This document shows positions 44,178-52,304 of a stretch of DNA of 64,000 nucleotides, piece by piece (position 1 is the stretch's first letter; each line of letters starts with the position of its first letter). Source of the DNA: Cetobacterium somerae (lineage in GTDB: Bacteria > Fusobacteriota > Fusobacteriia > Fusobacteriales > Fusobacteriaceae); the NCBI RefSeq assembly GCF_022430525.1, contig NZ_CP092519.1, positions 808,454 through 872,453 of the forward strand, written 5' to 3'. The translations under genes and the position numbers were made by a program. The notes beneath the pieces were generated by a model, which was given only the letters and a program-made list of their open reading frames with translations, did not search any database and was not told the origin of the DNA.

Positions 44178-44939
44178 TTAGTTATTACCAAACCATTTTT
44201 GGTAAATTTTATTAAATGAACCGTCAGCTTTCATATTAGCTAAAGTTTCATCTATTTTATTTTTTAGTGATAAATCTTGCTTTCTCATACCAATTCCCAT
44301 TTGTTGTTTATCTAAAATTTCATTTAAAACAACAAAGTCACCTTTTTTAGCAACATAGTATTTACCGACAACAGCATCAATAACAACAGCATCAGTTCTA
44401 CCTGCTTCTAAATCTAAAAGAGCTTCAACATTTGTAGAGTATTTATTAACTTTACCAGTTGTTTTAGATAAAGGCGAATTTTCAAAGGCAAAGTATGAAG
44501 CACTACCTAATTGGACACCAATATTTTTCCCTTTTAAATCTTCAAAAGATTTTATATTAGGATTTCTAACAATAACAATTTGATCATCATCAAAATAAGG
44601 TGTAGAAAAAGCTATTTGCTGCTCTCTTTGAGGAGTTATAGTAAGACCATTCCAAATTAAATCAATCTTTTTACTTCTTAAATCAAATATTATTCCATCC
44701 CATTCGCATGGTTTAAAGATAGCTTTAACTCCCATTCTATTAGCAACTTCATTAGCTAAATCAATATCAAAGCCAATGATATTTCCTTTTTCATCTCTAA
44801 ATCCCATAGGAGCAAAAGTATCGTCAAGACCAATAACCATCTCTCCTTTTTCTTGAAGATTTTTTAAAGCATTATCCTTAGCAAAAGATATTGAAAATAT
44901 AGTGAAAGTCAATAATAAAAGTTTAAATATTTTTTTCAT
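44178..44939 (-). CDS. Amino acid ABC transporter substrate-binding protein (histidine predicted)
   Basis: A 253-residue family 3 solute-binding protein with a signal peptide (about 1-20). Seen are GLDDTFAPMGFRDEKGNIIG and FDIDLANEVANRMGV (about 37-70), the signature of the family, and LIWNGLTITPQREQQIAFS. It lacks a lipobox cysteine, consistent with a free periplasmic protein. Ligand choice cannot be read from the fold, but the leader upstream carries four consecutive histidine codons, which makes histidine the leading candidate. Confidence 0.88.
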   Translation of the reverse strand: MKKIFKLLLLTFTIFSISFAKDNALKNLQEKGEMVIGLDDTFAPMGFRDEKGNIIGFDIDLANEVANRMGVKAIFKPCEWDGIIFDLRSKKIDLIWNGLTITPQREQQIAFSTPYFDDDQIVIVRNPNIKSFEDLKGKNIGVQLGSASYFAFENSPLSKTTGKVNKYSTNVEALLDLEAGRTDAVVIDAVVGKYYVAKKGDFVVLNEILDKQQMGIGMRKQDLSLKNKIDETLANMKADGSFNKIYQKWFGNN

Positions 44940-44968
44940 AAAATTCCTCCTTAATAGATTATTAAAAA

Positions 44969-45001
44969 CAAAAAAGCCACCTAGAACGTATCTAGATGGC
45001 T
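44969..45001 (-). terminator. Attenuator terminator in the transporter leader
   Basis: In the minus-strand RNA, AGCCAUCUAGA pairs with UCUAGGUGGCU around UACGU, followed by six U residues. It lies between the leader peptide and the binding-protein gene, where a regulatory terminator would sit. Confidence 0.8.
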
Positions 45002-45036
45002 TTAAAAGAAGAGATATTTTTCTTTTTCGTTGTCAT

Positions 45037-45084
45037 CATAGATACAGACTCAAGTTTGCAATACAACAAGAGTCTGTATCTATG
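45037..45084 (-). promoter_or_regulatory. Leader hairpin (candidate antiterminator or pause structure)
   Basis: The two arms, catagatacagactc at 45037-45051 and its exact complement at 45070-45084, form a perfect 15-bp stem with an 18-nt loop. The downstream arm can alternatively pair 12 bp with the His-codon stretch of the leader peptide and about 7 bp (GUAUCUA/UAGAUAC) with the terminator, so mutually exclusive structures are possible. Confidence 0.7.
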
Positions 45085-45105
45085 AAAAATTCACAGGAAC
45101 AAACT

Positions 45106-45159
45106 CTAATATCTATGATGATGATGTAATGAGTTTAAAACAACGAACAATTGCGACAT
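45106..45159 (-). CDS. Histidine leader peptide, 17 aa
   Basis: The frame encodes MSQLFVVLNSLHHHHRY and then TAG. AGGAGGA (45163-45170) sits 5 nt upstream of the ATG, and a TTGACA promoter lies about 30 nt further up. Four consecutive His codons in a 17-codon frame, followed by a long hairpin and a terminator in front of an amino acid transporter, is the arrangement of classical ribosome-mediated attenuation (as in hisL). Histidine starvation would stall the ribosome on these codons. The peptide itself probably has no function. Confidence 0.8.
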   Translation of the reverse strand: MSQLFVVLNSLHHHHRY

Positions 45160-45196
45160 ATCTTCCTCCTAAATTTTTTTTGTTTTATGTTTTATA

Positions 45197-45225
45197 ATAA
45201 TACTGCTAAATTTTTAATATGTCAA
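45197..45225 (-). promoter_or_regulatory. Promoter of the histidine leader and transporter operon
   Basis: On the minus strand, TTGACA (45220-45225), a 17-bp spacer and TATTAT (45197-45202). Confidence 0.75.
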
Positions 45226-45245
45226 GAAAAAATAAAAAAATATTT

Positions 45246-45692
45246 TTATTTTTTAGTAGGTTTTAAAGTTTCTTGTAAAGTTTTTACAGAGAATTCAACC
45301 TCTTTTGGTGCTCCACCAGTATTTAACATAATATTTTGTTTATAATTTGCAGAAAGAACAAAAGCGTAATTTTTTATAGTTGGATTAGTAAAAACTAATA
45401 TACCATTTCCAAAGTCACACTCTTGAGGAACTAGTTTAAATCCTTTTTCTTCTAATAAGTTTATAGAGTTAGCTATAGCATCATTTAACTTAGCATAATT
45501 TTTATAATCTGTAACTTCAACATGAGAATCCCCTTTTTTAAAACTGAATCCCTCATCTTTTTTCACATACTCTAATTTATAACCATCTTTTTCCATTTTT
45601 TCTTTTAGCTTAGGAAAGTTGTAATTGTCACTACTAGCTAGTATACTTGCAGAAAGAGTAAGAGAGAATAAAAATAATAATATTTTTTTCAT
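45246..45692 (-). CDS. Exported protein of unknown function (148 aa)
   Basis: A 148-residue protein with a signal peptide (KKILLFLFSLTLSASILAS, about 2-20) and a soluble, lysine-rich domain (FPKLKEKMEKDGYKLEYVKK, GFSFKKGDSHVEVTDY). No family is recognised. AGGAGG lies upstream of the ATG at 45692. It follows the glycine-zipper lipoprotein gene by 14 nt and is likely cotranscribed, suggesting an envelope function. Confidence 0.7.
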   Translation of the reverse strand: MKKILLFLFSLTLSASILASSDNYNFPKLKEKMEKDGYKLEYVKKDEGFSFKKGDSHVEVTDYKNYAKLNDAIANSINLLEEKGFKLVPQECDFGNGILVFTNPTIKNYAFVLSANYKQNIMLNTGGAPKEVEFSVKTLQETLKPTKK

Positions 45693-45706
45693 TGAAAACC
45701 TCCTAA

Positions 45707-45958
45707 TTAATAATAGTATCTGTTTCTATAATAGTTTTTTTGTCTTTCATTTCCAATAGCAGCTCCAGCAAGAGCACCTACTCCAGCACCAATCAAAGTA
45801 CCAGCAGTATTTCTACCAATAAGTTGACCAGCTATTGCACCAACAGCAGCTCCACCAAGTGCATCTCTTCTAACCATTGGAGTGTTATAAAAACCATTAT
45901 TTGCACATCCAACTAAAGCAGAGACTAAAACTGATAAAAAAATAAATCTCTTAAGCAT
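45707..45958 (-). CDS. Glycine-zipper lipoprotein
   Basis: An 83-residue protein with a lipoprotein signal peptide ending LVGC (cysteine about residue 18) and a glycine-zipper region GGAAVGAIAGQLIGRN through AGVGALAGAAIGNE (about 35-70), then a tyrosine/arginine-rich tail. It resembles small outer-membrane glycine-zipper lipoproteins such as the SlyB/YgdR types. AGGAGG precedes the ATG. First gene of the pair with the 148-aa exported protein. Confidence 0.75.
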   Translation of the reverse strand: MLKRFIFLSVLVSALVGCANNGFYNTPMVRRDALGGAAVGAIAGQLIGRNTAGTLIGAGVGALAGAAIGNERQKNYYRNRYYY

Positions 45959-46058
45959 ATAAGATACCTCCTTAAAATTATTAAAAAAATTTGGATACTA
46001 AACTTTAAATTATTTACGGATAAAGATAAAGTATTCCTTTAAAAAAATAGAAAAGTTA

Positions 46059-46087
46059 TTGACAAAGCTCTCTAATTGGTATAAAAT
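46059..46087 (+). promoter_or_regulatory. Promoter of tRNA-Leu
   Basis: TTGACA (46059-46064), 17 bp and TAAAAT (46082-46087), with a start expected a few bases before the tRNA. Confidence 0.7.
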
Positions 46088-46098
46088 AACAACGAAAG

Positions 46099-46185
46099 GC
46101 CTGAGTGACGGAATTGGTAGACGTAGCGGACTCAAAATCCGCCGGTGTTTGCACCTTGGGGGTTCGAGTCCCCCCTCAGGCACCA
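46099..46185 (+). tRNA. tRNA-Leu (CAA anticodon)
   Basis: An 87-nt class II tRNA including an encoded CCA. The acceptor stem is GCCTGAG (46099-46105) with CTCAGGC (46175-46181). The anticodon stem GCGGA/TCCGC holds loop CTCAAAA, giving anticodon CAA (reads UUG). A long variable arm (GGTGTTTGCACC) and the T arm GGGGGTTCGAGTCCCCC are present, as expected for leucine. Confidence 0.95.
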
Positions 46186-46195
46186 ATAAGTTTTT

Positions 46196-46265
46196 AATCA
46201 TATATATTTTATTAAAATTATACTAAAAAGTATTATTTAAATAGAATATATATGATTTTTTTTTT
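46196..46265 (+). terminator. Terminator after tRNA-Leu
   Basis: AATCATATATATT (46196-46208) pairs perfectly with AATATATATGATT (46245-46257) across a 36-nt loop, followed by a run of ten T residues. Confidence 0.65.
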
Positions 46266-46282
46266 AGTAATAGGGGGATAAA

Positions 46283-47680
46283 ATGAATGATACTAATATT
46301 AGAATATTAATGCTTTTATTACAAGATAGTTTTATATTGGAAGAACTCTCAATGTATTTAGATTTAGAGAAGAGTTCTATAAGTAAATCAATAAAGCAGA
46401 TAAATAATTTTTTAGAAGAGAAAAACTACCCAAAAATAAAATTAAATGAGGATAGATATATTATTTTTTTATCAAAACAACAACAAGAGGAGTTATTTAA
46501 TAAAAAAATATTAATGACTTCAGATGAAATACATGATTATTTGTATGTAAAATTTGTTCATAATAGATTTATAAATTTAGAAGAGGAGAGAGATAAACTT
46601 GCTTTATCAAGAAGTACTATTTTTAGAATTTTTACAAAAGTAAAAGATAGTTTAAATAAAAATGGATCAAAGTATATATATGTTCATGGGAAAGGAATGG
46701 AACTATATTATATTTCTCCTACAGATTTACATATTTTTTTTAAAACTTTAGTTAAATATTTTTTTAAAATTGACTTTTCTTTAAATAGAGTCAATCTTTT
46801 AGATGAAGTTTTAAAAAATTATAATATAACAGAATTGACTATTAATTTAGGAAAAGTTTTTAAAGAGAATAAAATTTCTTTTAGTAGTTTTTTAATTGCA
46901 TTTTTATCTGCTTTAAATATCTGTGTTAAAGTATTTGAAAATATTGATTTAAAGTTAGATGAAGATTATCGTAAATATGATAATCTTAGAAATAGTTTAA
47001 ATAATCATTTGAAAGAATTTGATTTAAAATATAAAGAACAAGTTTTTTATTTTTTAGCGAATAATTTAAGTAGTGCGGTACCATTCGAGCCAGAAATTTT
47101 ATCCAAGGCCAAAAAAATTTTACCAAGTATAAAAGAAATATTTAATTTAGAATATATAGAAGATAATTATAAAAAAATGTTATTAAAAAAACTATGTTAT
47201 TCTATTTTTAAATATGAAGGAAAAATATTAAAAGTTAAAAAATTTGATTTAAAAAATATTGATTTGATATTTTTAAATATTTTTAATGATATTTTAAAGA
47301 AAGAAAATATGGAAATATATTTTAGTGATAAAGTTAAGATGATTCAAATATTGAAAAGAATCATTTTAGATAAAAATAAAATGAACTCTAGTAAAATTTT
47401 ATTATTATTTAATGAAGTAAATATAATAGATGATACTTTTTTAAGAAATGAATTGAAAAGATATTTTATTAATTGTGAGTTTACAATAGAACCATCATTT
47501 TTTTATAAAATAAATAGAGAAATTTATAATAATAAGTTTGACTTAATATTGAGTGATGAAGCGAGTTTAAAAAATAATACAAATATTATAAATATTTTAG
47601 ATTTAAATGACATTATTGAAAAAATTAATAATTATATTTTAGAAAATCATTTAAAAAGGAGAAAAGCCTCTATGAATTAG
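46283..47680 (+). CDS. BglG/Mga-like transcriptional regulator, orphan
   Basis: A 465-residue protein with an N-terminal helix-turn-helix (LEELSMYLDLEKSSISKSIK, about 17-36), a second HTH-like segment (LALSRSTIFRIFTKVK, about 106-121), a long helical middle resembling PRD-type domains, and a C-terminal stretch (ILLLFNEVNIIDD through FDLILSD, about 372-425) shaped like the EIIB-like domain of Mga/MtlR regulators but without a phosphorylatable cysteine at the usual place. It has no PTS genes beside it. Very AT-rich even for this genome. AGGGGG precedes the ATG. Targets unknown. Confidence 0.6.
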   Translation: MNDTNIRILMLLLQDSFILEELSMYLDLEKSSISKSIKQINNFLEEKNYPKIKLNEDRYIIFLSKQQQEELFNKKILMTSDEIHDYLYVKFVHNRFINLEEERDKLALSRSTIFRIFTKVKDSLNKNGSKYIYVHGKGMELYYISPTDLHIFFKTLVKYFFKIDFSLNRVNLLDEVLKNYNITELTINLGKVFKENKISFSSFLIAFLSALNICVKVFENIDLKLDEDYRKYDNLRNSLNNHLKEFDLKYKEQVFYFLANNLSSAVPFEPEILSKAKKILPSIKEIFNLEYIEDNYKKMLLKKLCYSIFKYEGKILKVKKFDLKNIDLIFLNIFNDILKKENMEIYFSDKVKMIQILKRIILDKNKMNSSKILLLFNEVNIIDDTFLRNELKRYFINCEFTIEPSFFYKINREIYNNKFDLILSDEASLKNNTNIINILDLNDIIEKINNYILENHLKRRKASMN

Positions 47681-47690
47681 AGGCTTTTTT
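47664..47690 (+). terminator. Terminator overlapping the end of the regulator gene
   Basis: AAGCCTCTA (47664-47672) pairs with TAGAGGCTT (47678-47686), followed by T residues. The stop codon lies in the stem. Confidence 0.8.
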
Positions 47691-47755
47691 AGGGATTAAT
47701 TATTTTTATCTTTTAACACTTATAAACTTTAGACTATTAAAATAGTTAAAAAAGT

Positions 47756-47789
47756 TTTAAAATTATAATAAATTTATTATAATTTTAAA
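47756..47789. repeat. 34-bp perfect AT-only palindrome
   Basis: Seventeen bases on each side of the centre between 47772 and 47773 are perfectly complementary, all A or T. It contains TATAAT at 47778-47783, so it may overlap the promoter of the AIM24-family gene. Confidence 0.7.
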
Positions 47790-47828
47790 TTTAGTGTAGT
47801 TTTATAAAAATATTACGAGGTGAGAAAA

Positions 47829-48521
47829 TTGAAAATAGTTCAAACATCATCAACAAGTGCATCTCTTGTTGAATTTCAGTTAGAAAAGGGAGAAAGTATT
47901 CGAATTGAACCAGGTTGTATGGTTTATAAAGATGGATGTATAAATTTAGAGGGGAAAGTTAATGGTGGTTTTTTTGCAGCTATAGGGAAAGCATTTTTAG
48001 GAGGAGAAAGCTTTTTTACATCTGTAGCTACAGCTAAATCTTCGGGAAGAGTTGCAGTTGCTCCAAAAGGATTTGGAAATATAAAAGTTTTAAATGTATC
48101 TTCAGGAAATCAATGGTATATTAATGATGGAGCATTTTTAGCATGTAATACTTCAGTTGATTATACATCGACAAGACAAAAAAGACTTTTAAACTCTATT
48201 TTAGGAGGAACAGGTGGATTTTTTATTTTAAAATCTAAAGGGGAAGGTGAACTTTTAGTCAATGGATTTGGAGATTTAATTGAGATAGAGTTAGATGGTT
48301 CACAACCTTTTCAAATAGACAATGGTCATGTAGTTTGTTGGCAAGAAACACTAGATTATAGATTAGAAATAGCAAGTGGTTTATTTGGATTTAAATCAGG
48401 AGAGGGATTATTAAATACATTTAAGGGGAGAGGAAAAGTAATTATTCAAACGAGAAACATTCAATCTTTCGTGGATATTTTAGTTGATTATATACCATTT
48501 CCAAAGCAGGATAAGAACTAG
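47829..48521 (+). CDS. AIM24/TIGR00266-family protein
   Basis: A 230-residue protein of the TIGR00266/AIM24 family, beta-rich proteins of unclear function often linked to stress or to membrane attachment. SASLVEFQLEKGESIRIEPG and CMVYKDGCINLEGKVNGG at the N-terminus, then GGESFFTSVATAKSSG, fit the family well. I choose TTG 47829, with GAGGTGAG ending 4 nt upstream. GTG 47820 is in frame but sits inside the ribosome site. Flanked by a palindrome upstream and a hairpin downstream, so it is monocistronic. Confidence 0.83.
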   Translation: MKIVQTSSTSASLVEFQLEKGESIRIEPGCMVYKDGCINLEGKVNGGFFAAIGKAFLGGESFFTSVATAKSSGRVAVAPKGFGNIKVLNVSSGNQWYINDGAFLACNTSVDYTSTRQKRLLNSILGGTGGFFILKSKGEGELLVNGFGDLIEIELDGSQPFQIDNGHVVCWQETLDYRLEIASGLFGFKSGEGLLNTFKGRGKVIIQTRNIQSFVDILVDYIPFPKQDKN

Positions 48522-48530
48522 ATAGTTAGT

Positions 48531-48560
48531 AAAGATGTGAGAGATCACATCTTTTTTTAT
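48531..48560 (+). terminator. Intrinsic terminator after the AIM24-family gene
   Basis: AAAGATGTGA (48531-48540) pairs with TCACATCTTT (48545-48554), and more T residues follow. Confidence 0.85.
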
Positions 48561-48569
48561 CTAATTAAT

Positions 48570-48598
48570 TTGACAAAATATATGAAAAGTGTTAAAGT
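48570..48598 (+). promoter_or_regulatory. Promoter of the MATE-gshF operon
   Basis: TTGACA (48570-48575), 17 bp and TAAAGT (48593-48598). Confidence 0.6.
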
Positions 48599-48636
48599 CA
48601 TATTAGAAAAAACTAATATACTTTGAAGGAGATTTT

Positions 48637-49959
48637 ATGAAAAAAGTAGATTTAACAACAGGAGACATAAAAAAAATACTACTCTCATTAGCTTTTCCAA
48701 TAATGGGATCATCATTTTTACAGATGATATATGGATTAGTAGATATGTTTTGGGTGGGTAAAATAGGTAGTAATGCTGTAGCAGCAGTTGGAACTGCAAG
48801 TTTTTTTATAAATTTAGGATATGCAATTAACTCAATGATTGTAATAGGAGCAGGAATAAAAGTTTCTCATGTAATAGGGGCGAAGGATATTGAAAGTACT
48901 AAAGAGTATATAAAAGCATCATGTACCTTAAATTTTTTAATGGCAATATTATTTATTCTTCCGATTGTAATTTTTTCTAAAAATTTAGTAAAATTTTTTA
49001 ATTTAGAAAATGAAGTTGAAAAAATGGCTCAAATATATCTAATTATTGGTGGAGTTGGATTGATTTTCAAGTTTTTTAATTTCTTATATACAAGAATTTT
49101 AAATAGTTATGGTGAAAGTAAGTTACCTTTTAAAATAAGTAGTGTGGGAGTTATTTTAAATATAATTTTAGATCCTATATTTATTTTTGTGTTCGATTGG
49201 GGAGTAGCTGGTGCTGCAATAGCTACAGTTTTAGCTGAGGGAATAAATACATATTTATTTGTAAAAAAATCAAAAGATTATTTTAGACTTGAAAGTTATA
49301 TATCAAAAAGTTGGAATAAAATGAAAGAGATGATGATTTTAGGAACTCCAATTGCTATTCAAAGAGTTTTATTTACAGGATTTGGAATAGCTATAGCAAA
49401 AATAATATCTCAGTGGGGACCAGATGCTATTGCGGCTCAAAAAATTGGTTTACAAATAGAGTCTATAACTTTTATGACTATAGCTGGTCTACAAGGTGCT
49501 ATTTCAAGTTTTATAGGTCAAAATTATGGTGCACGTCTAGACGATAGAATAAAATCTGGATATAAGACAGCTATGTATCTTTGTACAGGAATTGGAGTGA
49601 TAACTACTGGAATATTTATATTTTTTCCTGGATATTTAGTTAAAATATTTGTAGAAAAACCTGAAACAGTAGAGATTTCTATAAATTATATGAGAATAAT
49701 AGGATTATCTCAATTATTTATGTGTTATGAGATAGTAACAAATGGAGCTTTCAGTGGAATTGGGAAACCAAAAGTACCATCAATAATAAGTATAATATTT
49801 ACATCGTTAAGAATACCAGCTGCTTTGATTTTATCAAGAGAAGAGTATTTTGGATTAAATGGAGTATGGATAAGTATAGCGTTATCGAGTGTAGTGAAAG
49901 GAATTTTATCACCATTGATTTTTAAAAAATACTTAAATGAAGGAGTTGATAAAAAATGA
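48637..49959 (+). CDS. MATE-family efflux transporter
   Basis: A 440-residue MATE (NorM/DinF type) exporter with 12 hydrophobic segments. Typical stretches are PIMGSSFLQMIYGLVDMFWVGKIG (quoted in part: PIMGSSFLQMIYG at about 20-32) and the internal repeat IAIQRVLFTGFGIA. It uses a Na+ or H+ gradient to expel organic molecules. Its stop overlaps the gshF start by 4 nt (ATGA), so the two are translationally coupled, and a substrate connected to thiol metabolism or detoxification is plausible. Confidence 0.9.
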   Translation: MKKVDLTTGDIKKILLSLAFPIMGSSFLQMIYGLVDMFWVGKIGSNAVAAVGTASFFINLGYAINSMIVIGAGIKVSHVIGAKDIESTKEYIKASCTLNFLMAILFILPIVIFSKNLVKFFNLENEVEKMAQIYLIIGGVGLIFKFFNFLYTRILNSYGESKLPFKISSVGVILNIILDPIFIFVFDWGVAGAAIATVLAEGINTYLFVKKSKDYFRLESYISKSWNKMKEMMILGTPIAIQRVLFTGFGIAIAKIISQWGPDAIAAQKIGLQIESITFMTIAGLQGAISSFIGQNYGARLDDRIKSGYKTAMYLCTGIGVITTGIFIFFPGYLVKIFVEKPETVEISINYMRIIGLSQLFMCYEIVTNGAFSGIGKPKVPSIISIIFTSLRIPAALILSREEYFGLNGVWISIALSSVVKGILSPLIFKKYLNEGVDKK

Positions 49960-52283
49960 ATACAATAGAAAAAATTATTAAAGAAAATTCTTTAGGGGCA
50001 GATATAAAAAAGGGAAGATTTGGAATTGAAAAAGAAAGTGTGAGGGTAAATGAAAACGGAGAGCTAGCTACAACACCTCATCCAGAGATTTTTGGAGAAA
50101 AAACAGAAAATCCTTATATAACAGTTGATTTTTCTGAAAGTCAAATTGAAATGATTACTCCTACAGTAAATAGTGTAGAAAAAGCTTATGATTTTTTAAG
50201 AAATATTCATGAGATAGTTGCAACAAATTTAAAAGATGAATATTTATGGTCTCAAAGTGTACCTCCAATATTACCATCTGAGGAGTTAATTCCACTTGGA
50301 AAGTTTCCTCAAAATAAAGAGTTAGAGAGATATAGAGAAAAGTTAGCATTAAAATATGGTAGAAAAAAACAACTTTTATCAGGAATACATTTTAATTTTT
50401 CTTTTGACGATGAATTTTTAAAGGAGCTATATGAGTTATCTAAGGAGAAAATATCATTTAAAGAGTTTAAAAATAATATTTATTTAAAAATATCTAGAAA
50501 TTACTTTAAATATGGTTGGATGATTATATATCTATTAGGTGCAAGCCCTGTTATTCATGAGACATACCTTCAAAAATGTATAGACAAAATGAAAAAATTT
50601 ACTGATGATACATACTATTTTGAAAATTTAGTTTCTTTTAGAAATGGTAGCTGTGGTTATAGAAATGAAAAAGATTTTTTTGTAAATTATGAAAATGTAG
50701 ATAAATATGTTGAAAGCTTGGAGAAGTTAATAGAAAAAGAGAGTATTTCAAGTGCAAAAGAGTACTATAGTCCAATTAGATTAAAAACAAAAAACCCTAA
50801 AGAGATATTAAAAGAGTTAAAAAATAGTGGAATTGAGTATTTAGAGTTTAGATCAATAGATTTAAATCCATTTTCAGAGATAGGAATAGAGAAAGTAGAT
50901 TTAGAATTTTTACATCTATTTATATTATTTTTATTCTTAAAAGATGATGAGCCTTTTGAGGAGAAAGATTATTTTAGATATTTAAAAAATCAAGAGATAC
51001 TTGCAAATAGAGGAAATTCAGATGAATTTAGATTAATTTGCTGTGAGGATAAAAGTGTTTCACCTAAAGAATACTCTATGGTTATTTTAGAAGAGATAGA
51101 AAGACATTTAAAAAATATAGGAGTATTTACAAGTAAAGATGAGAGTACTTTACAATACCAAAAGAATAAAGTTTTATCTAATACTTTATATTCAGATTTA
51201 GTTTTAAAAGGAGTAAGAACAAAAGGATTTGTAAAATTTCATATAGATAAAGCTAAAAAGTTTTTACTTGAGATGAAAAAAACTCCATATACTCTTAAAG
51301 GATTTGAAGATTTGGAATTATCTACTCAGATACTATTAAAAGCAGCTATAAAAAATGGAGTTAAATTTGAAATTTTAGATAGAGATGAAAATTTTGTATA
51401 TTTAGAAAAAAATGGGAAAGTAGAATATGTGAAACAAGCTACTAAGACATCTTTAGATTCATATGTGACTATGCTTATTATGGAGAACAAAGTTGTAACT
51501 AAAAAAGTTTTGGAAAAAGAGAATATTATAGTTCCTCAAGGAAAAGATTATTTTAATATTGAAGAAGCTAAAAGTGACTATAGAAAATATGGAGCTGGAA
51601 CAGTTATAAAACCTAAATCTACAAATTTTGGACTTGGTATTACAATATTTAAAGAGGAGTTTTCAAAAGAGGATTATGAAAAAGCATTGGAAATAGCTTT
51701 TAAAGAGGATAATGCAATTCTTATAGAGAAATTTGTAAAAGGAAAAGAGTATAGAATTTTTGTTATAGGAGATGAAGTAGTTGGTATTTTACACAGAGTT
51801 CCTGCCAATGTAAGAGGAGATGGAGAGAGAAGCATAAAAGAGCTCGTAGAAGAAAAAAATTTAGATCCGTTGAGAGGTATTGGGTATAAAACTCCTTTAG
51901 AGAAGATAAAATTAGAGGATCCAGAAAAACTATTTTTAAAAGGACAGGGATTAACGATGGAATATATTCCTAAAAAGGATGAAGTTGTATACCTAAGAGA
52001 AAATTCAAATATAAGTACAGGTGGGGATAGCTTAGACTACACAGATGATATTTTAGATACGTATAAAGAGATTGCTATAAAGGCTTCTAAAGCCGTGGGG
52101 GCTAGAATATGTGGTGTAGATATGATGATAGAGGATATAAAAAATCCAAATCCAAAGGAAAATTACGCTATAATAGAGTTAAATTTTAATCCAGCAATAC
52201 ATATCCACTGCTATCCATATAAGGGTAAAAATAGAAATTTAGGAGAAAAGATATTAAAAGCATTGGGATATATTGAAGAATAA
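49956..52283 (+). CDS. gshF: Bifunctional glutamate-cysteine ligase / glutathione synthetase
   Basis: A 775-residue GshF (GshAB). The N-terminal ~450 residues are glutamate-cysteine ligase (FGIEKESVRVNENGELATTPH near 24-44, quoted in part; SGIHFNFSF near 142-150). The C-terminal ATP-grasp domain (about 500-775) makes glutathione, with VIKPKSTNFGLGITIF and NFNPAIHIHCYPY. One protein therefore makes glutathione from Glu, Cys and Gly. Full length, in an operon with the MATE exporter and followed 21 nt later by an L,D-transpeptidase-like gene. Confidence 0.93.
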   Translation: MNTIEKIIKENSLGADIKKGRFGIEKESVRVNENGELATTPHPEIFGEKTENPYITVDFSESQIEMITPTVNSVEKAYDFLRNIHEIVATNLKDEYLWSQSVPPILPSEELIPLGKFPQNKELERYREKLALKYGRKKQLLSGIHFNFSFDDEFLKELYELSKEKISFKEFKNNIYLKISRNYFKYGWMIIYLLGASPVIHETYLQKCIDKMKKFTDDTYYFENLVSFRNGSCGYRNEKDFFVNYENVDKYVESLEKLIEKESISSAKEYYSPIRLKTKNPKEILKELKNSGIEYLEFRSIDLNPFSEIGIEKVDLEFLHLFILFLFLKDDEPFEEKDYFRYLKNQEILANRGNSDEFRLICCEDKSVSPKEYSMVILEEIERHLKNIGVFTSKDESTLQYQKNKVLSNTLYSDLVLKGVRTKGFVKFHIDKAKKFLLEMKKTPYTLKGFEDLELSTQILLKAAIKNGVKFEILDRDENFVYLEKNGKVEYVKQATKTSLDSYVTMLIMENKVVTKKVLEKENIIVPQGKDYFNIEEAKSDYRKYGAGTVIKPKSTNFGLGITIFKEEFSKEDYEKALEIAFKEDNAILIEKFVKGKEYRIFVIGDEVVGILHRVPANVRGDGERSIKELVEEKNLDPLRGIGYKTPLEKIKLEDPEKLFLKGQGLTMEYIPKKDEVVYLRENSNISTGGDSLDYTDDILDTYKEIAIKASKAVGARICGVDMMIEDIKNPNPKENYAIIELNFNPAIHIHCYPYKGKNRNLGEKILKALGYIEE

Positions 52284-52304
52284 CTATCTAGAAGGAGAGG
52301 TATT

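Noticed and set aside
44940-45160. Lysine riboswitch or T-box in front of the amino acid ABC transporter
   Set aside because: No T-box GGNACCGCG-type motif and no lysine aptamer core. The His-codon leader explains the region better.
46010-46201. 63-aa minus-strand ORF across tRNA-Leu (contains PEGGLEPPRCKHRRILSPLRLPIP-like text)
   Set aside because: It is the antisense of the tRNA, a well-known spurious ORF pattern.
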